Part shown: positions 1 through 8,593 of the stretch, piece by piece
Position numbering within the stretch: position 1 is the first letter of the stretch
Layout: every line of letters begins with the position of its first letter
NCBI RefSeq assembly: GCF_041821025.1
Contig: NZ_JBGUAY010000002.1
Location: 434,001-498,000, forward strand
Length of the DNA: 64,000 nt
Reading direction: 5' to 3'
DNA from: Egicoccus sp. AB-alg6-2
GTDB lineage: Bacteria; Actinomycetota; Nitriliruptoria; Nitriliruptorales; Nitriliruptoraceae
The notes under the pieces: generated by a model
Database searches by the model: none
What the model was told of the DNA's origin: nothing
What the model saw: the letters and a program-made list of their open reading frames with translations, nothing else
Program-made: the position numbers and the translations under genes

Positions 1-558
1 CCGTCACTGCTCGGCAGCAGCGTCGCGATCGCCATCCTGTGGCGCCGCGTGTTCGGGGCCGAGGGACTCGTCAACGCGGTGCTCGCCCTGGTCGGCATCC
101 AGGGACCGGGTTGGGTGTCGCACCCCGACTGGGCACTCAGCAGCCTGATCGTGCTCAACGTGTGGACGTTCGGCTCGCCCATGGTGATCTTCCTTGCCGG
201 GCTGCGCCAGATCCCGGGGATGTACTACGAGGCGGCCCAGGTCGACGGCGCCAGCACCTGGCAGCAGTTCCGCCGGATCACCCTGCCCCTGCTGACGCCG
301 ATCATCTTCTTCAACCTCGTCCTGCAGCTCATCAACGCGTTCCAGAGCTTCACCCAGGCGTTCATCGTCAGCGGCGGTACCGGCGGACCCGCGGACTCGA
401 CGTTGTTCTACACGCTCTACCTCTACCAGCGGGGGTTCGGCGCGTTCGACATGGGTTACGCGTCGGCGCTCGCGTGGGTGCTGCTGATGATCGTGGCGGC
501 GCTGACCGCCATCAACTTCCTGGCCTCCAAGTACTGGGTGTTCTATGGCGACGAGTGA
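1..558 (+). CDS. Sugar ABC transporter permease (MalF/UgpA type), 5' end cut off
   Basis: Inner-membrane permease of a carbohydrate ABC importer. It forms the channel with the next gene product and docks the ATPase. The frame is open from base 1, so the start and first membrane segments lie outside the window; 185 codons remain. The EAA loop that contacts the ATPase is visible near nt 229 (EAAQVDGAS followed by ITLPLLTP). Hydrophobic segments lie on both sides. It overlaps the next permease by 14 bp, which implies translational coupling. No ATPase gene lies next to it in the window; a shared MsmK/UgpC-type ATPase, perhaps the one at 19556, may serve it (inference). Confidence 0.93.
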   Translation, partial: PSLLGSSVAIAILWRRVFGAEGLVNAVLALVGIQGPGWVSHPDWALSSLIVLNVWTFGSPMVIFLAGLRQIPGMYYEAAQVDGASTWQQFRRITLPLLTPIIFFNLVLQLINAFQSFTQAFIVSGGTGGPADSTLFYTLYLYQRGFGAFDMGYASALAWVLLMIVAALTAINFLASKYWVFYGDE

Positions 559-1417
559 GCTGACCCTGCCCCGCGGCAGCGCCGCCCGGGCACGGCGCAA
601 GCGCAAGTGGCCGATCCACCTCGGGCTGATCCTGTTCGGGATCGTGCTGCTCTACCCGCTGCTGTGGCTGCTGGCGAGTTCGTTCAAGCCGACGGCCGAG
701 ATCTTCACGCAGCCTGGCCTGCTGCCGACGACGGTGCGGGCGCAGAACTACCCCGACGGCTGGGACGCGCTGCGGCACCCGTTCAGCCGCTACCTGATGA
801 ACTCGGCCATCGTGGTGATGGGTGCGGTCATCGGCAACCTGGTGGCCTGCTCGCTCGCGGCCTACGCGTTCGCCCGGCTGGAGTTCCCGGGCAAGAAGAT
901 CTGGTTCGCGGTGATGCTCGGCACGATCATGCTGCCCATCCACGTCATCATCGTGCCCCAGTACATCCTGTTCTCGCAGCTGGACTGGATCAACACCTTC
1001 TATCCGCTGATCGTGCCGAAGTTCCTGGCCACCGACGCGTTCTTCATCTTCCTGATGGTCCAGTTCATCCGGGCACTCCCGGGCGAGCTCGACGACGCGG
1101 CCCGCATCGACGGGTGCGGCCACTTCGGGATCTTCACGCGGGTGATCCTGCCGCTGTCGGTGCCCGCCCTGGCGACGACGGCGATCTTCACCTTCATCTG
1201 GACCTGGAACGACTTCTTCAGCCAGCTGATCTTTCTGACCAGCCCCGACCTCTACACCGTCCCGGTGGCGCTGCGGACCTTCGTCGACGCCACCAGCGCG
1301 ACGCCGTGGGGGCCGCTCTTCGCCATGTCCATCGTCGCCCTGGGCCCGATCTTCGGGTTCTTCCTGGCCGGGCAGCGCTACCTCGTCCAGGGGATCGCGA
1401 CCACCGGGATCAAGTGA
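545..1417 (+). CDS. Sugar ABC transporter permease (MalG/UgpE type)
   Basis: Second channel subunit of the importer, 290 aa. A basic N-terminus (residues 13-22) precedes the first membrane helix at about 25-46, and further hydrophobic stretches follow at about 88-110, 122-145 and 160-178. The EAA-type loop is at about 181-205 (ELDDAARIDG, then VILPLS), with DAA replacing EAA, a common variant. The ATG lies inside the end of the upstream permease gene. The binding-protein gene follows, so the order is permease, permease, binding protein. Carbohydrate uptake family CUT1 is the likely class; the substrate cannot be read from the sequence. Confidence 0.93.
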   Translation: MATSELTLPRGSAARARRKRKWPIHLGLILFGIVLLYPLLWLLASSFKPTAEIFTQPGLLPTTVRAQNYPDGWDALRHPFSRYLMNSAIVVMGAVIGNLVACSLAAYAFARLEFPGKKIWFAVMLGTIMLPIHVIIVPQYILFSQLDWINTFYPLIVPKFLATDAFFIFLMVQFIRALPGELDDAARIDGCGHFGIFTRVILPLSVPALATTAIFTFIWTWNDFFSQLIFLTSPDLYTVPVALRTFVDATSATPWGPLFAMSIVALGPIFGFFLAGQRYLVQGIATTGIK

Positions 1418-1531
1418 CGACCACCGATGTCCGGGCCGGCAACGGTCCAGACCAGGCCCGCGCCGTCCGCGGCGCGCCGACCGACCCGCTCGCGCAGACG
1501 CGTGGGCGGACCAACACAAGGGAGCAGGAAC

Positions 1532-2890
1532 GTGCACGCATCGGGAGAACGGCACGGACGACGCGCGCCCGCGCGGGCGATGGCGCTCGTCGGCGCGCTC
1601 GCGCTGGCAGCCACCGCATGCGGGGGAGGTGACAGCGGCGCGACTCCGGCCCCGGAGGACACCGCCGCCGCCGGCAACGGCGCCGGGGAGACGACCAGCG
1701 ACGAGCAGGTCACCCTGCGCTTCTCGTGGTGGGGCTCCGACGCCCGCCACGAGGACACGCAGGAGGTGATCGACCGCTTCGAGGCGGAACACCCCAACAT
1801 CAAGATCGAGGGCGAGTACACCGGCTGGGGCGACTACTGGGACCGCCTCGCCACCACCGTGGCCGGTGGTGACGCGCCCGACATCATGCAGCACGAGTCG
1901 CGCTACCTGCGTGAGTACGCCGACCGTGGCGCGCTGCTCGACCTGACCACGGTCTCGGACACGCTCGACCTGTCCGAACTCGATCCGCTCGTCGCCGAGT
2001 CGGGTGCGGTCGACGGCGCCGTCTACGGCGTGCCGACCGGCATCAACGCCTACACCCTCATGGTCGACCCGCAGGCCTTCGAGGAGGCCGGGCTCGAACT
2101 GCCCGACGACACCAGCTGGACCTGGGACGACTTCGTGCAGCTCGCCGCGGACCTGAGCGAGAACACCGAGGGCTACGGCGCCCAGGACAAGGGCTTCAAC
2201 GAGACCGACCTGCAGATCTTCGCCCGTCAGCGCGGCGAGGACATGTACACCGAGGACGGGCAGCTCGGCTTCAGCCAGCAGACCGCCGCCGACTGGTGGC
2301 AGGTCGGACTCGACCTGCTGGAGACCGGTGGGACGCCGGACGCCTCCATCACGACCGAGGTCCAGGCGGGCGGCGTCGACCAGTCGCTGTTGGCCACCAA
2401 CCGCGGCGCGATGGCGTTCTTCTGGACCAACGAGCTCGGCGCGCTGTCGGAGACCTCCGGCCGTGAACTGCAGCTGCTGCGCTACCCCGGTGAGAGCGAG
2501 CACGAGCAGCCCGGCATGTTCTTCAAGCCGGCGATGTTCTACGCCGTCGCCGCCGACACCCCCCACCCCGAGGAGGCGGCGCTGTTCGTCGACTTCCTCC
2601 TCAACGACGAGCAGGCGGCCGAGATCATCATGACCGACCGCGGTCTGCCCGCCAACACGCGCATCCGTGACTTCGTCCTGCCCGACCTCTCGCCCGCCGA
2701 GCAGCAGGCCGCCGACTTCCTCGCCGAGATCGAGGACGAGCTGGCCAGCCCGCCGCCGGTACCGCCGGTCGGCGCCGGTGAGATCGTCTCGATCGTGCAG
2801 CGCATCAACGAAGAGGTGCTGTTCGGCCGGCTCACGCCGGAGGAAGCCGCGGAACGGTTCCTGTCCGAGGCCAACGCCGCCATCGGCTGA
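1532..2890 (+). CDS. Extracellular sugar-binding lipoprotein of ABC importer
   Basis: Family 1 solute-binding protein, 452 aa, which captures the sugar outside the membrane. The GTG start was chosen because GGAGCAGGAA lies just upstream; a longer open frame from 1427 has no ribosome site. An Arg-rich n-region, a short hydrophobic stretch (about 17-28) and Cys30 in ALAATAC resemble a lipoprotein signal, although the lipobox is weak (Ala at -3). A glycine/acidic linker follows. The mature part begins with TLRFSWWGSD and includes an LKIEGEYTGWGDYWDRL-like stretch typical of CUT1 binding proteins (the gene has IKIEGEYTGW). A strong hairpin follows the stop codon. Substrate unknown; the downstream genes suggest a uronate or an oligosaccharide. 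Confidence 0.9.
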   Translation: MHASGERHGRRAPARAMALVGALALAATACGGGDSGATPAPEDTAAAGNGAGETTSDEQVTLRFSWWGSDARHEDTQEVIDRFEAEHPNIKIEGEYTGWGDYWDRLATTVAGGDAPDIMQHESRYLREYADRGALLDLTTVSDTLDLSELDPLVAESGAVDGAVYGVPTGINAYTLMVDPQAFEEAGLELPDDTSWTWDDFVQLAADLSENTEGYGAQDKGFNETDLQIFARQRGEDMYTEDGQLGFSQQTAADWWQVGLDLLETGGTPDASITTEVQAGGVDQSLLATNRGAMAFFWTNELGALSETSGRELQLLRYPGESEHEQPGMFFKPAMFYAVAADTPHPEEAALFVDFLLNDEQAAEIIMTDRGLPANTRIRDFVLPDLSPAEQQAADFLAEIEDELASPPPVPPVGAGEIVSIVQRINEEVLFGRLTPEEAAERFLSEANAAIG

Positions 2891-2896
2891 CAAACC

Positions 2897-2935
2897 ACGG
2901 CGGAGGCCGCGTGACCGCCCCGCGGCCTCCGCCGT
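2897..2935 (+). terminator. 15-bp perfect stem-loop after the binding-protein gene
   Basis: Bases 2897-2911 (ACGGCGGAGGCCGCG) pair perfectly with 2921-2935, leaving a 9-nt loop. There is no T-run. It begins 6 bp after the stop of the binding-protein gene and precedes more genes of the same operon. It could be a partial terminator or an mRNA-stabilising hairpin that keeps binding-protein levels high (inference). Confidence 0.7.
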
Positions 2936-2989
2936 CAACCTCCTCCACCCACCATCCCTCCTCGTCCACCGCCCGCCAGGAGCTCCACG

Positions 2990-4366
2990 ATGCCAACGCC
3001 CGGCCCGTCCCCGCGACGGCGCTACCTCGTGGTCGGCACGGGACACCGTGCCGAGCTCTACCTCGAGGCGTTGCGCACGACCCATGCCGACGTGGGTGAG
3101 GTGGTCGCCCTGTGCGACGTCAACCGCACCCGGATGCGCCATCACGCGGCCGCGTTCGACGACGAGGTCGTCTGCTACGCGGCCGAGGACTTCGAACGCG
3201 CGCTCGTCGAGTCGCGTCCGGACGGTGTGGTCGTCTGCAGCGTCGACCGCACCCACCACCTCTACGTGGTTCCGGCCCTCGCGGCCGGCTGCCATGTCGT
3301 GGTGGAGAAGCCGCTGACCACCACGGCGGCCGCCTGTGCCGACATCGTCACCGCCGCCGAACGTGGCCCCGGCACGCTGACCGTCACGTTCAACTACCGC
3401 TATGCACCCCGCAACAGCCGGGTGAAGGAACTGCTGCTCGACGGTGCCATCGGCACCCCGACGTCGGTGAGCTTCGAGTGGCTGCTCGACACCGTCCACG
3501 GGGCGGACTACTTCCGCCGCTGGCACCGGGACAAGTCGCAGTCCGGCGGCCTGTTCGTGCACAAGGCCACTCACCACTTCGACCTCGTCAACTGGTGGCT
3601 CGACGACGTCGCCGAGGCGGTCTCGGCGCAGGCGTCGCTCCGCTTCTACGGCGACGCGGCCGCCCGCGAACGGGGCCTGCCGCAACGACCGCACGTCGGC
3701 CGTGACGCCGCCCCCGGCGATCCGTTCGCGATCGACCTCGCCGCCGACGAACGCCTGCGGGCGCTCTACCTCGACGCCGAGCACGAGGACGGCTACCGCC
3801 GCGACGTCGACGTCTTCGCGCCCGGCGTCACCATCGAGGACAATCACGCCGCCACCATCCGGTACGCCCGCGGGGCCCTGCTCAGCTACGCCCTCAACGC
3901 GCACGCGCCGTGGGAGGGCTACCGCGTCGGCATCAACGGCACGGAGGGCCGGCTCGAGCTCGAGGTCGTCGAGCGGCCGGCCGTCGCGACCGACCAGGCC
4001 GCCGACGTCGTCAACGGCCGCCGCCGCCCGCGGCCCGAGATCGACCCGAGTGCCGTCGAGGTCGCCGACGCCGGCGATCCGGTCCGCAGCCGCGGGACCC
4101 GCCTGCTGCTGCAGCGCCACTGGCAGACCGCCGAACGCATCCCCGTCGACGAGCAGGGCGGCGGCCACGGCGGCGGCGACCAGCGCCTGCTCGACGACGT
4201 CTTCCGCGGCCGGGCCGCCGACCCCCTCGGGCGGGCCGCCGGCCACCTCGACGGGGTGCGCAGCGTCCTCGTCGGCCTCGCCGCCAACGCCTCCGCCGCG
4301 GCGGACGGCGCCCCCGTCCGACCCGCCGACCTCGGGGTCGCGACGGCCTCCGCCTCCCGCGGCTGA
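2990..4366 (+). CDS. Gfo/Idh/MocA family oxidoreductase
   Basis: NAD(P)-dependent dehydrogenase of the glucose-fructose oxidoreductase/inositol dehydrogenase family, 458 aa, longer than the usual 330-400. The Rossmann motif is at residues 14-20 (VVGTGHR) and the family EKP motif at 106-108 (VVEKPLTTT). The C-terminal substrate domain contains HKATHHFDLVNWW, where the His residues are candidate catalytic residues. A region around 230-270 and a Gly/Ala-rich tail account for the extra length. The ATG has AGGAG about 10 nt upstream. It lies 54 bp after the hairpin that follows the binding protein and probably oxidises the imported sugar or its glycoside. Exact substrate unknown. Confidence 0.9.
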   Translation: MPTPGPSPRRRYLVVGTGHRAELYLEALRTTHADVGEVVALCDVNRTRMRHHAAAFDDEVVCYAAEDFERALVESRPDGVVVCSVDRTHHLYVVPALAAGCHVVVEKPLTTTAAACADIVTAAERGPGTLTVTFNYRYAPRNSRVKELLLDGAIGTPTSVSFEWLLDTVHGADYFRRWHRDKSQSGGLFVHKATHHFDLVNWWLDDVAEAVSAQASLRFYGDAAARERGLPQRPHVGRDAAPGDPFAIDLAADERLRALYLDAEHEDGYRRDVDVFAPGVTIEDNHAATIRYARGALLSYALNAHAPWEGYRVGINGTEGRLELEVVERPAVATDQAADVVNGRRRPRPEIDPSAVEVADAGDPVRSRGTRLLLQRHWQTAERIPVDEQGGGHGGGDQRLLDDVFRGRAADPLGRAAGHLDGVRSVLVGLAANASAAADGAPVRPADLGVATASASRG

Positions 4367-4407
4367 GCCGTCCGCCACCCGACCTGAACGAGCAAGGAAA
4401 CGACGCG

Positions 4408-5562
4408 ATGACCACCACGACCATGCCCATCATCGTCAACGGTGTGACCGGACGCATGGGCTACCGGCAGCACCTCGTGCGATCGCTGCTGGCCATCCGC
4501 GACCAGGGTGGCATCGAGTTGGCCGACGGCAGCCGGTGGGTGCCGGAACCGGTGCTCGTCGGGCGCAACGAGAGCAAGCTGCGCGACATCGCCGAGCGGC
4601 ACGACATCGCGCGGTGGACCACCGACCTCGACGGGGTGCTCGCCGACGCGGACCTGCCGATCTACTTCGACGCGCAGATCACCCAGGCCCGCGAGAAGGC
4701 GATCAAGGCCGCCATCGCCGCCGGCAAGCACGTCTACACCGAGAAGCCGACCGCCGAGAGCCTCGAGGGCGCGCTCGAGCTGGCGCGACTCGCCGACGAC
4801 GCCGGGATCAAGCACGGCGTCGTCCACGACAAGCTGTTCCTGCCCGGCCTGGTCAAGCTCAAGCGCCTCATCGACGGCGGGTTCTTCGGCCGCATCCTGT
4901 CGGTGCGCGGCGAATTCGGGTACTGGGTCTTCGAAGGCGACTGGCAGGCGGCGCAACGCCCGAGCTGGAACTACCGCAAGGAGGAGGGCGGCGGCATCGT
5001 CGTGGACATGTTCTGCCACTGGTCCTACGTGCTGCACGAGCTGTTCGGGCGCGTCGAGGCGGTCACCGCCAGGGCGGTCACCCACGTCCCCGAACGCGTC
5101 GACGAGCGGGGTGAGCGCTACGCCGCGACCGCGGATGACGCCGCGTACGGCATCTTCGAGCTGGCGGGCGGCATCGTCGCGCAGCTCAACTCCTCGTGGT
5201 GCGTGCGGGTCTACCGCGACGAACTGGTCGAGTTCCAGATCGACGGCACCGAGGGCAGTGCGGTCGCCGGGCTGCGCGAGTGCCGGATCCAGCACCGCGC
5301 GACCACGCCGAAGCCGGTCTGGAACCCCGACCTGCCCGTGTCCGAGCCCTTCCGGGACCAGTGGCAGGTCGTGCCCGACAACGACGACCTCGACAACGGC
5401 TTCAAGGTGCAGTGGGAGCAGTTCCTGCGCCACGTCGTGGAGGACGCCCCGTTCCCGTACGACTTCCTGGCCGGTGCGCGCGGGGTGCAGCTGGCCGAAC
5501 TGGGCCTGCGTTCCTCCGACGAGGGCTGCCGGGTCGAGGTGCCGGTCCTGGAGCTGCCATGA
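4408..5562 (+). CDS. Gfo/Idh/MocA family oxidoreductase (DUF993-associated type)
   Basis: Second NAD(P)-dependent sugar dehydrogenase of the operon, 384 aa. The start follows AAGGAAA by 7 nt. The N-terminal nucleotide loop is VNGVTGRMGYR (10-20), unlike the usual GxGxxG spacing, and TEKPTAES is at 111-118. It is diverged from the preceding paralogue. Its stop overlaps the start of the DUF993 gene (ATGA), and a sugar isomerase follows with another ATGA. The tight order oxidoreductase, DUF993, isomerase suggests three successive steps on one sugar. Reaction unknown; oxidation of a hydroxyl to a keto group is the family expectation. Confidence 0.9.
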   Translation: MTTTTMPIIVNGVTGRMGYRQHLVRSLLAIRDQGGIELADGSRWVPEPVLVGRNESKLRDIAERHDIARWTTDLDGVLADADLPIYFDAQITQAREKAIKAAIAAGKHVYTEKPTAESLEGALELARLADDAGIKHGVVHDKLFLPGLVKLKRLIDGGFFGRILSVRGEFGYWVFEGDWQAAQRPSWNYRKEEGGGIVVDMFCHWSYVLHELFGRVEAVTARAVTHVPERVDERGERYAATADDAAYGIFELAGGIVAQLNSSWCVRVYRDELVEFQIDGTEGSAVAGLRECRIQHRATTPKPVWNPDLPVSEPFRDQWQVVPDNDDLDNGFKVQWEQFLRHVVEDAPFPYDFLAGARGVQLAELGLRSSDEGCRVEVPVLELP

Positions 5563-6755
5563 CCGCGCCCTCCGTCCCCGCGACGCGGGACACGCTGCTC
5601 CTGCCGGGCACCGACGGCGGGATGGAACCGTTCACCCTGTCGGACCCGCCCGCACTGGTACGCCCCGCGGGGCCGCCGTCCTCGCGGGTGGTCTTCGCCG
5701 CCGCCCACGTCGTCGCCGACCCGCTCGCCGACACGGCGCCCGAGGCGCCGGCCGTGCTCGACTGGGACGCGACCCTCGCGTTCCGGCACCACTTGTGGGA
5801 TCTCGGGCTCGGGGTCGCCGACGCGATGGACACCGCGCAGCGCGGCATGGGCCTGACCTGGGACACCTGTGCGGAGCTCATCCGTCGCTCGGCCGCCGAG
5901 GCGACCGGCCGGGGTGCCCGCATCGCCGTCGGTGTCGGGACGGACCACGCCCCCGCCGACCTCGCCGACCCGGCAGCGGTGCTCGACGCCTACCGCCAGC
6001 AGCTCGAGGTCGTCGTTGCCACCGGCGCGACCCCGATCCTGATGGCGAGCCGCCAGCTCGTGCGCGCCGCCCGCGGGCCCGAGGACTACCTCGACCTCTA
6101 CGGCCGGCTGCTCGACGACCTCCCCGACGGCGCCATCCTGCACTGGCTCGGCCCGATGTTCGACCCCGCGCTGGACGGCTACTGGGGCACCGATGACGTC
6201 GCCGCGGCGACCGGGCACGTCCTCGATCTCATCGAGCGACACGCGTCGCGCGTGCAGGGCATCAAGGTGTCGCTGCTCGACCGGGCGCACGAGGTCGACC
6301 TGCGCCGGCGGCTCCCCGCCGGCGTGCGGATGTTCACCGGCGACGACTTCAACTACCCCGAGCTCATCGAGGGGGACGGACAGGGCTACTCCGACGCCCT
6401 GCTCGGCATCCTCGATCCCATCGCGCCCGTCGCCGCGTCCGCGTTGCAGGCCCTCGACGCCGGCGACCTCGACCGCTACCGCGAGCTGCTCGCGCCGACG
6501 GTGCCCCTGGCGCGGCACGTGTTCGGCGCCCCGACGAGGTACTACAAGGTCGGCATCGTCTTCCTCGCCTGGCTCGCCGGCCACCAGCCGGCCTTCACGA
6601 TGGTCGGCGGCCTCACCGCCGCCCGCAGCCTCACCCACCTGGCCGAGACGTTCCGGCTGGCCGACCGTGCCGGTCTGCTGCCCGACCCCGACCTCGCCGC
6701 CGGCCGGATGCGGGCGCTCCTGGCCGTCCACGGGATCGACGGAGGCCGGACATGA
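5559..6755 (+). CDS. DUF993 family TIM-barrel protein (dihydrodipicolinate-synthase-like)
   Basis: 398 aa, recognised as DUF993 (Pfam PF06187), a family often labelled dihydrodipicolinate-synthase-like and without a settled function. Conserved-looking stretches include WDATLAFR (69-76), GMGLTWDTC (97-104), a strand ending in GIKVSLLD (234-241) and MFTGDDFNYPELI. Lys236 lies where class I aldolases of this fold carry a Schiff-base lysine (inference). Translation is coupled to the dehydrogenase upstream and the isomerase downstream by 4-bp overlaps. A retro-aldol or dehydration of a keto-sugar made by the upstream dehydrogenase is the simplest model. No signal peptide, so cytoplasmic. Confidence 0.82.
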   Translation: MTAPSVPATRDTLLLPGTDGGMEPFTLSDPPALVRPAGPPSSRVVFAAAHVVADPLADTAPEAPAVLDWDATLAFRHHLWDLGLGVADAMDTAQRGMGLTWDTCAELIRRSAAEATGRGARIAVGVGTDHAPADLADPAAVLDAYRQQLEVVVATGATPILMASRQLVRAARGPEDYLDLYGRLLDDLPDGAILHWLGPMFDPALDGYWGTDDVAAATGHVLDLIERHASRVQGIKVSLLDRAHEVDLRRRLPAGVRMFTGDDFNYPELIEGDGQGYSDALLGILDPIAPVAASALQALDAGDLDRYRELLAPTVPLARHVFGAPTRYYKVGIVFLAWLAGHQPAFTMVGGLTAARSLTHLAETFRLADRAGLLPDPDLAAGRMRALLAVHGIDGGRT

Positions 6756-7657
6756 GCGTGTCCACGACCGTCCTCGACGTGCCGTCGGGTGCGCCGGCGC
6801 GGGTGCCGACGCCGGCCGCGACCGACCCGCGCCTGGACCGCCTCGCCCTCAACCAGAAGACCACCGACGGGTGGGGGCTCGAGGACCTCGTCGCCGGCTG
6901 TGTCGACGCCGGGATCCCCGCCGTCGGGCTGTGGCGTGAACCGGTCCAGGCCTACGGCGTCGAACGTGCCGCCGCCCTGGTCCGCGACGCCGGACTGCGG
7001 GTGTCGTCGCTGTGTCGCGGCGGGTTCCTGACGGCCACCGACCCGGCCGCGGCCGCCACGGCGCTGGCGGACAACCGTCGCGCCATCGACGAGGCCGCCA
7101 CGCTGGGTGCCCCGTGCCTGGTCATGGTGGTCGGTGGCCTGCCCGAGGGATCACGGGACCTTCCCGGGGCACGCCGACAGGTCGAGGAGGCACTCGCCGC
7201 CCTCGCCCCCTACGCCGCCGAACGCGGGGTCCAGCTCGCCCTCGAGCCGCTGCACCCGCTGTTCTGCGCCGACCGTGCCGTGCTGTCGACCCTCGGGCAG
7301 GCGCTCGACCTCGCCGAGCGGTTCGCCCCCGAGACCGTCGGGGTCGTGGTCGACGCCTACCACGTGTGGTGGGACCCCGAACTCGAGGCACAGGTCGCCC
7401 GGGCCGCGGGCCGCATCGCCAGCTACCAGGTGTGCGACTTCGTGCTCCCGCTGGCCGACGACCCGCTGCTCTCCCGCGGGATGATGGGCGACGGCTACGT
7501 CGACTTCACCGCGCTCACCCGGGCCGTCGCCGCCGCGGGCTACGACGGCGACATCGAGGTCGAGATCTTCGACCGTGCCCTGTGGGCGGCCGACCCGCGT
7601 GACGTGGTCGACACCGTCAAGCGGCGCTACGTCGAACTCGTCGTGGACCCCGTATGA
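6752..7657 (+). CDS. Sugar phosphate isomerase/epimerase (xylose-isomerase-like TIM barrel)
   Basis: 301 aa AP-endonuclease-2/IolE-like TIM barrel. Candidate metal ligands typical of the family are visible: Glu in ALEPLHP, Asp and His in VVDAYHVWWDP, and Glu in IEVEIFD near the C-terminus. The first about 25 residues are Ala/Pro-rich and may be partly untranslated. The start overlaps the DUF993 stop (ATGA), and its own stop overlaps the SDR start. It probably isomerises or epimerises a keto-sugar in the same pathway. Substrate unknown. Confidence 0.88.
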   Translation: MSVSTTVLDVPSGAPARVPTPAATDPRLDRLALNQKTTDGWGLEDLVAGCVDAGIPAVGLWREPVQAYGVERAAALVRDAGLRVSSLCRGGFLTATDPAAAATALADNRRAIDEAATLGAPCLVMVVGGLPEGSRDLPGARRQVEEALAALAPYAAERGVQLALEPLHPLFCADRAVLSTLGQALDLAERFAPETVGVVVDAYHVWWDPELEAQVARAAGRIASYQVCDFVLPLADDPLLSRGMMGDGYVDFTALTRAVAAAGYDGDIEVEIFDRALWAADPRDVVDTVKRRYVELVVDPV

Positions 7658-8583
7658 CCCGGGTGCTGGTCACCGGCGGTGAGGGGCGCCTCGGACGCCC
7701 GACCGTGGCCTGGCTGCGCGACCGCGGTCACGACGTGGTGGCGGTCGACCGGCGCGCGGACGCGACCGACACCCTCGTCGCCGACCTGACCGATCCCGCG
7801 CAGGCCGCAGCGGTCGTCGCCCGCGTGCGTCCCGACGCGATCGTGCACCTGGCCGCCATCGCGGTGCCGTTCAGTGCCCCCGAGCCGACCATCTTCGCCG
7901 TCAACACCTCGATGGCGTTCAACGTGTGCCAGGCCGGCCTGAACGCGGGCGTCGACGCCGTCGTGGTGGCTTCGAGCCCGACGCTGGCGGGATACGGCAA
8001 CCCCAACGGCTGGACCCCCCGCTACCTGCCGCTCGACGAGGACCACCCACCCGCGCCGTGGCACGCCTACGGACTGTCGAAGGTCGTGCTCGAGGAGACC
8101 GTGCGGGCGTTCGCGCGCGCCGCCGGCGACCGCACGCACTTCAGCGCCGTTCGGCCCTGCTACGTGATCACACCCGAGGAGTGGCAGGGGGCCCCGACCC
8201 AGCAGGGCCACACCGTCCGGGAACGCCTCGAGGATCCGGCCCTGTCCGCGGTGGCCCTGTTCAACTACGTCGACGCGCGAGACGCCGCGGCGCTGTTCGA
8301 GGCGCTCGTCGCCGGCGGGCGCGCCGTTGCCAGCGGCGAGGTGTTCTACGCGACCGCGCCCGACGCCCTCGCCATCCGCCCGCTCGCCGAGCTGCTACCG
8401 CGCTTCCACCCGGGAACCGCGGCGACCGCCGCGTCGCTCACCGGCGACCGCCCGGCGTTCAGCGCCGACAAGGCGAACCGCCTGCTGGGTTGGCGTGCGC
8501 GGCACACCTGGCGCAGCGAACTGACCGATCCGCCGACGTCGGTCGCCGACGACCGCCCGGCGACCACCGCCCCCAACGTCTAG
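7654..8583 (+). CDS. NAD-dependent epimerase/dehydratase, candidate uronate dehydrogenase
   Basis: Extended short-chain dehydrogenase, 309 aa. The nucleotide motif is GGEGRLG (8-14), SSPT is at 107-110, and the catalytic YxxxK is Tyr139-Lys143 (YGLSK). The family includes sugar epimerases and uronate dehydrogenase. Uronate dehydrogenase is suggested by context: the next three genes are a 5-dehydro-4-deoxyglucarate dehydratase, an enolase-superfamily cycloisomerase/dehydratase and a semialdehyde dehydrogenase. In Agrobacterium, Udh oxidises galacturonate or glucuronate to the aldarolactone that feeds such enzymes (established). Epimerase activity cannot be excluded from sequence alone. Confidence 0.8.
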   Translation: MTRVLVTGGEGRLGRPTVAWLRDRGHDVVAVDRRADATDTLVADLTDPAQAAAVVARVRPDAIVHLAAIAVPFSAPEPTIFAVNTSMAFNVCQAGLNAGVDAVVVASSPTLAGYGNPNGWTPRYLPLDEDHPPAPWHAYGLSKVVLEETVRAFARAAGDRTHFSAVRPCYVITPEEWQGAPTQQGHTVRERLEDPALSAVALFNYVDARDAAALFEALVAGGRAVASGEVFYATAPDALAIRPLAELLPRFHPGTAATAASLTGDRPAFSADKANRLLGWRARHTWRSELTDPPTSVADDRPATTAPNV

Positions 8584-8593
8584 GAGCGCGACG

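Noticed and set aside
512-4378. Very long open frame on the minus strand opposite the first operon
   Set aside because: High GC removes stop codons from the opposite strand. The translation is low-complexity (Val/Asp/Arg/Gly-rich) with no family motif, and the plus-strand genes have clear domains. The same applies to similar frames elsewhere.
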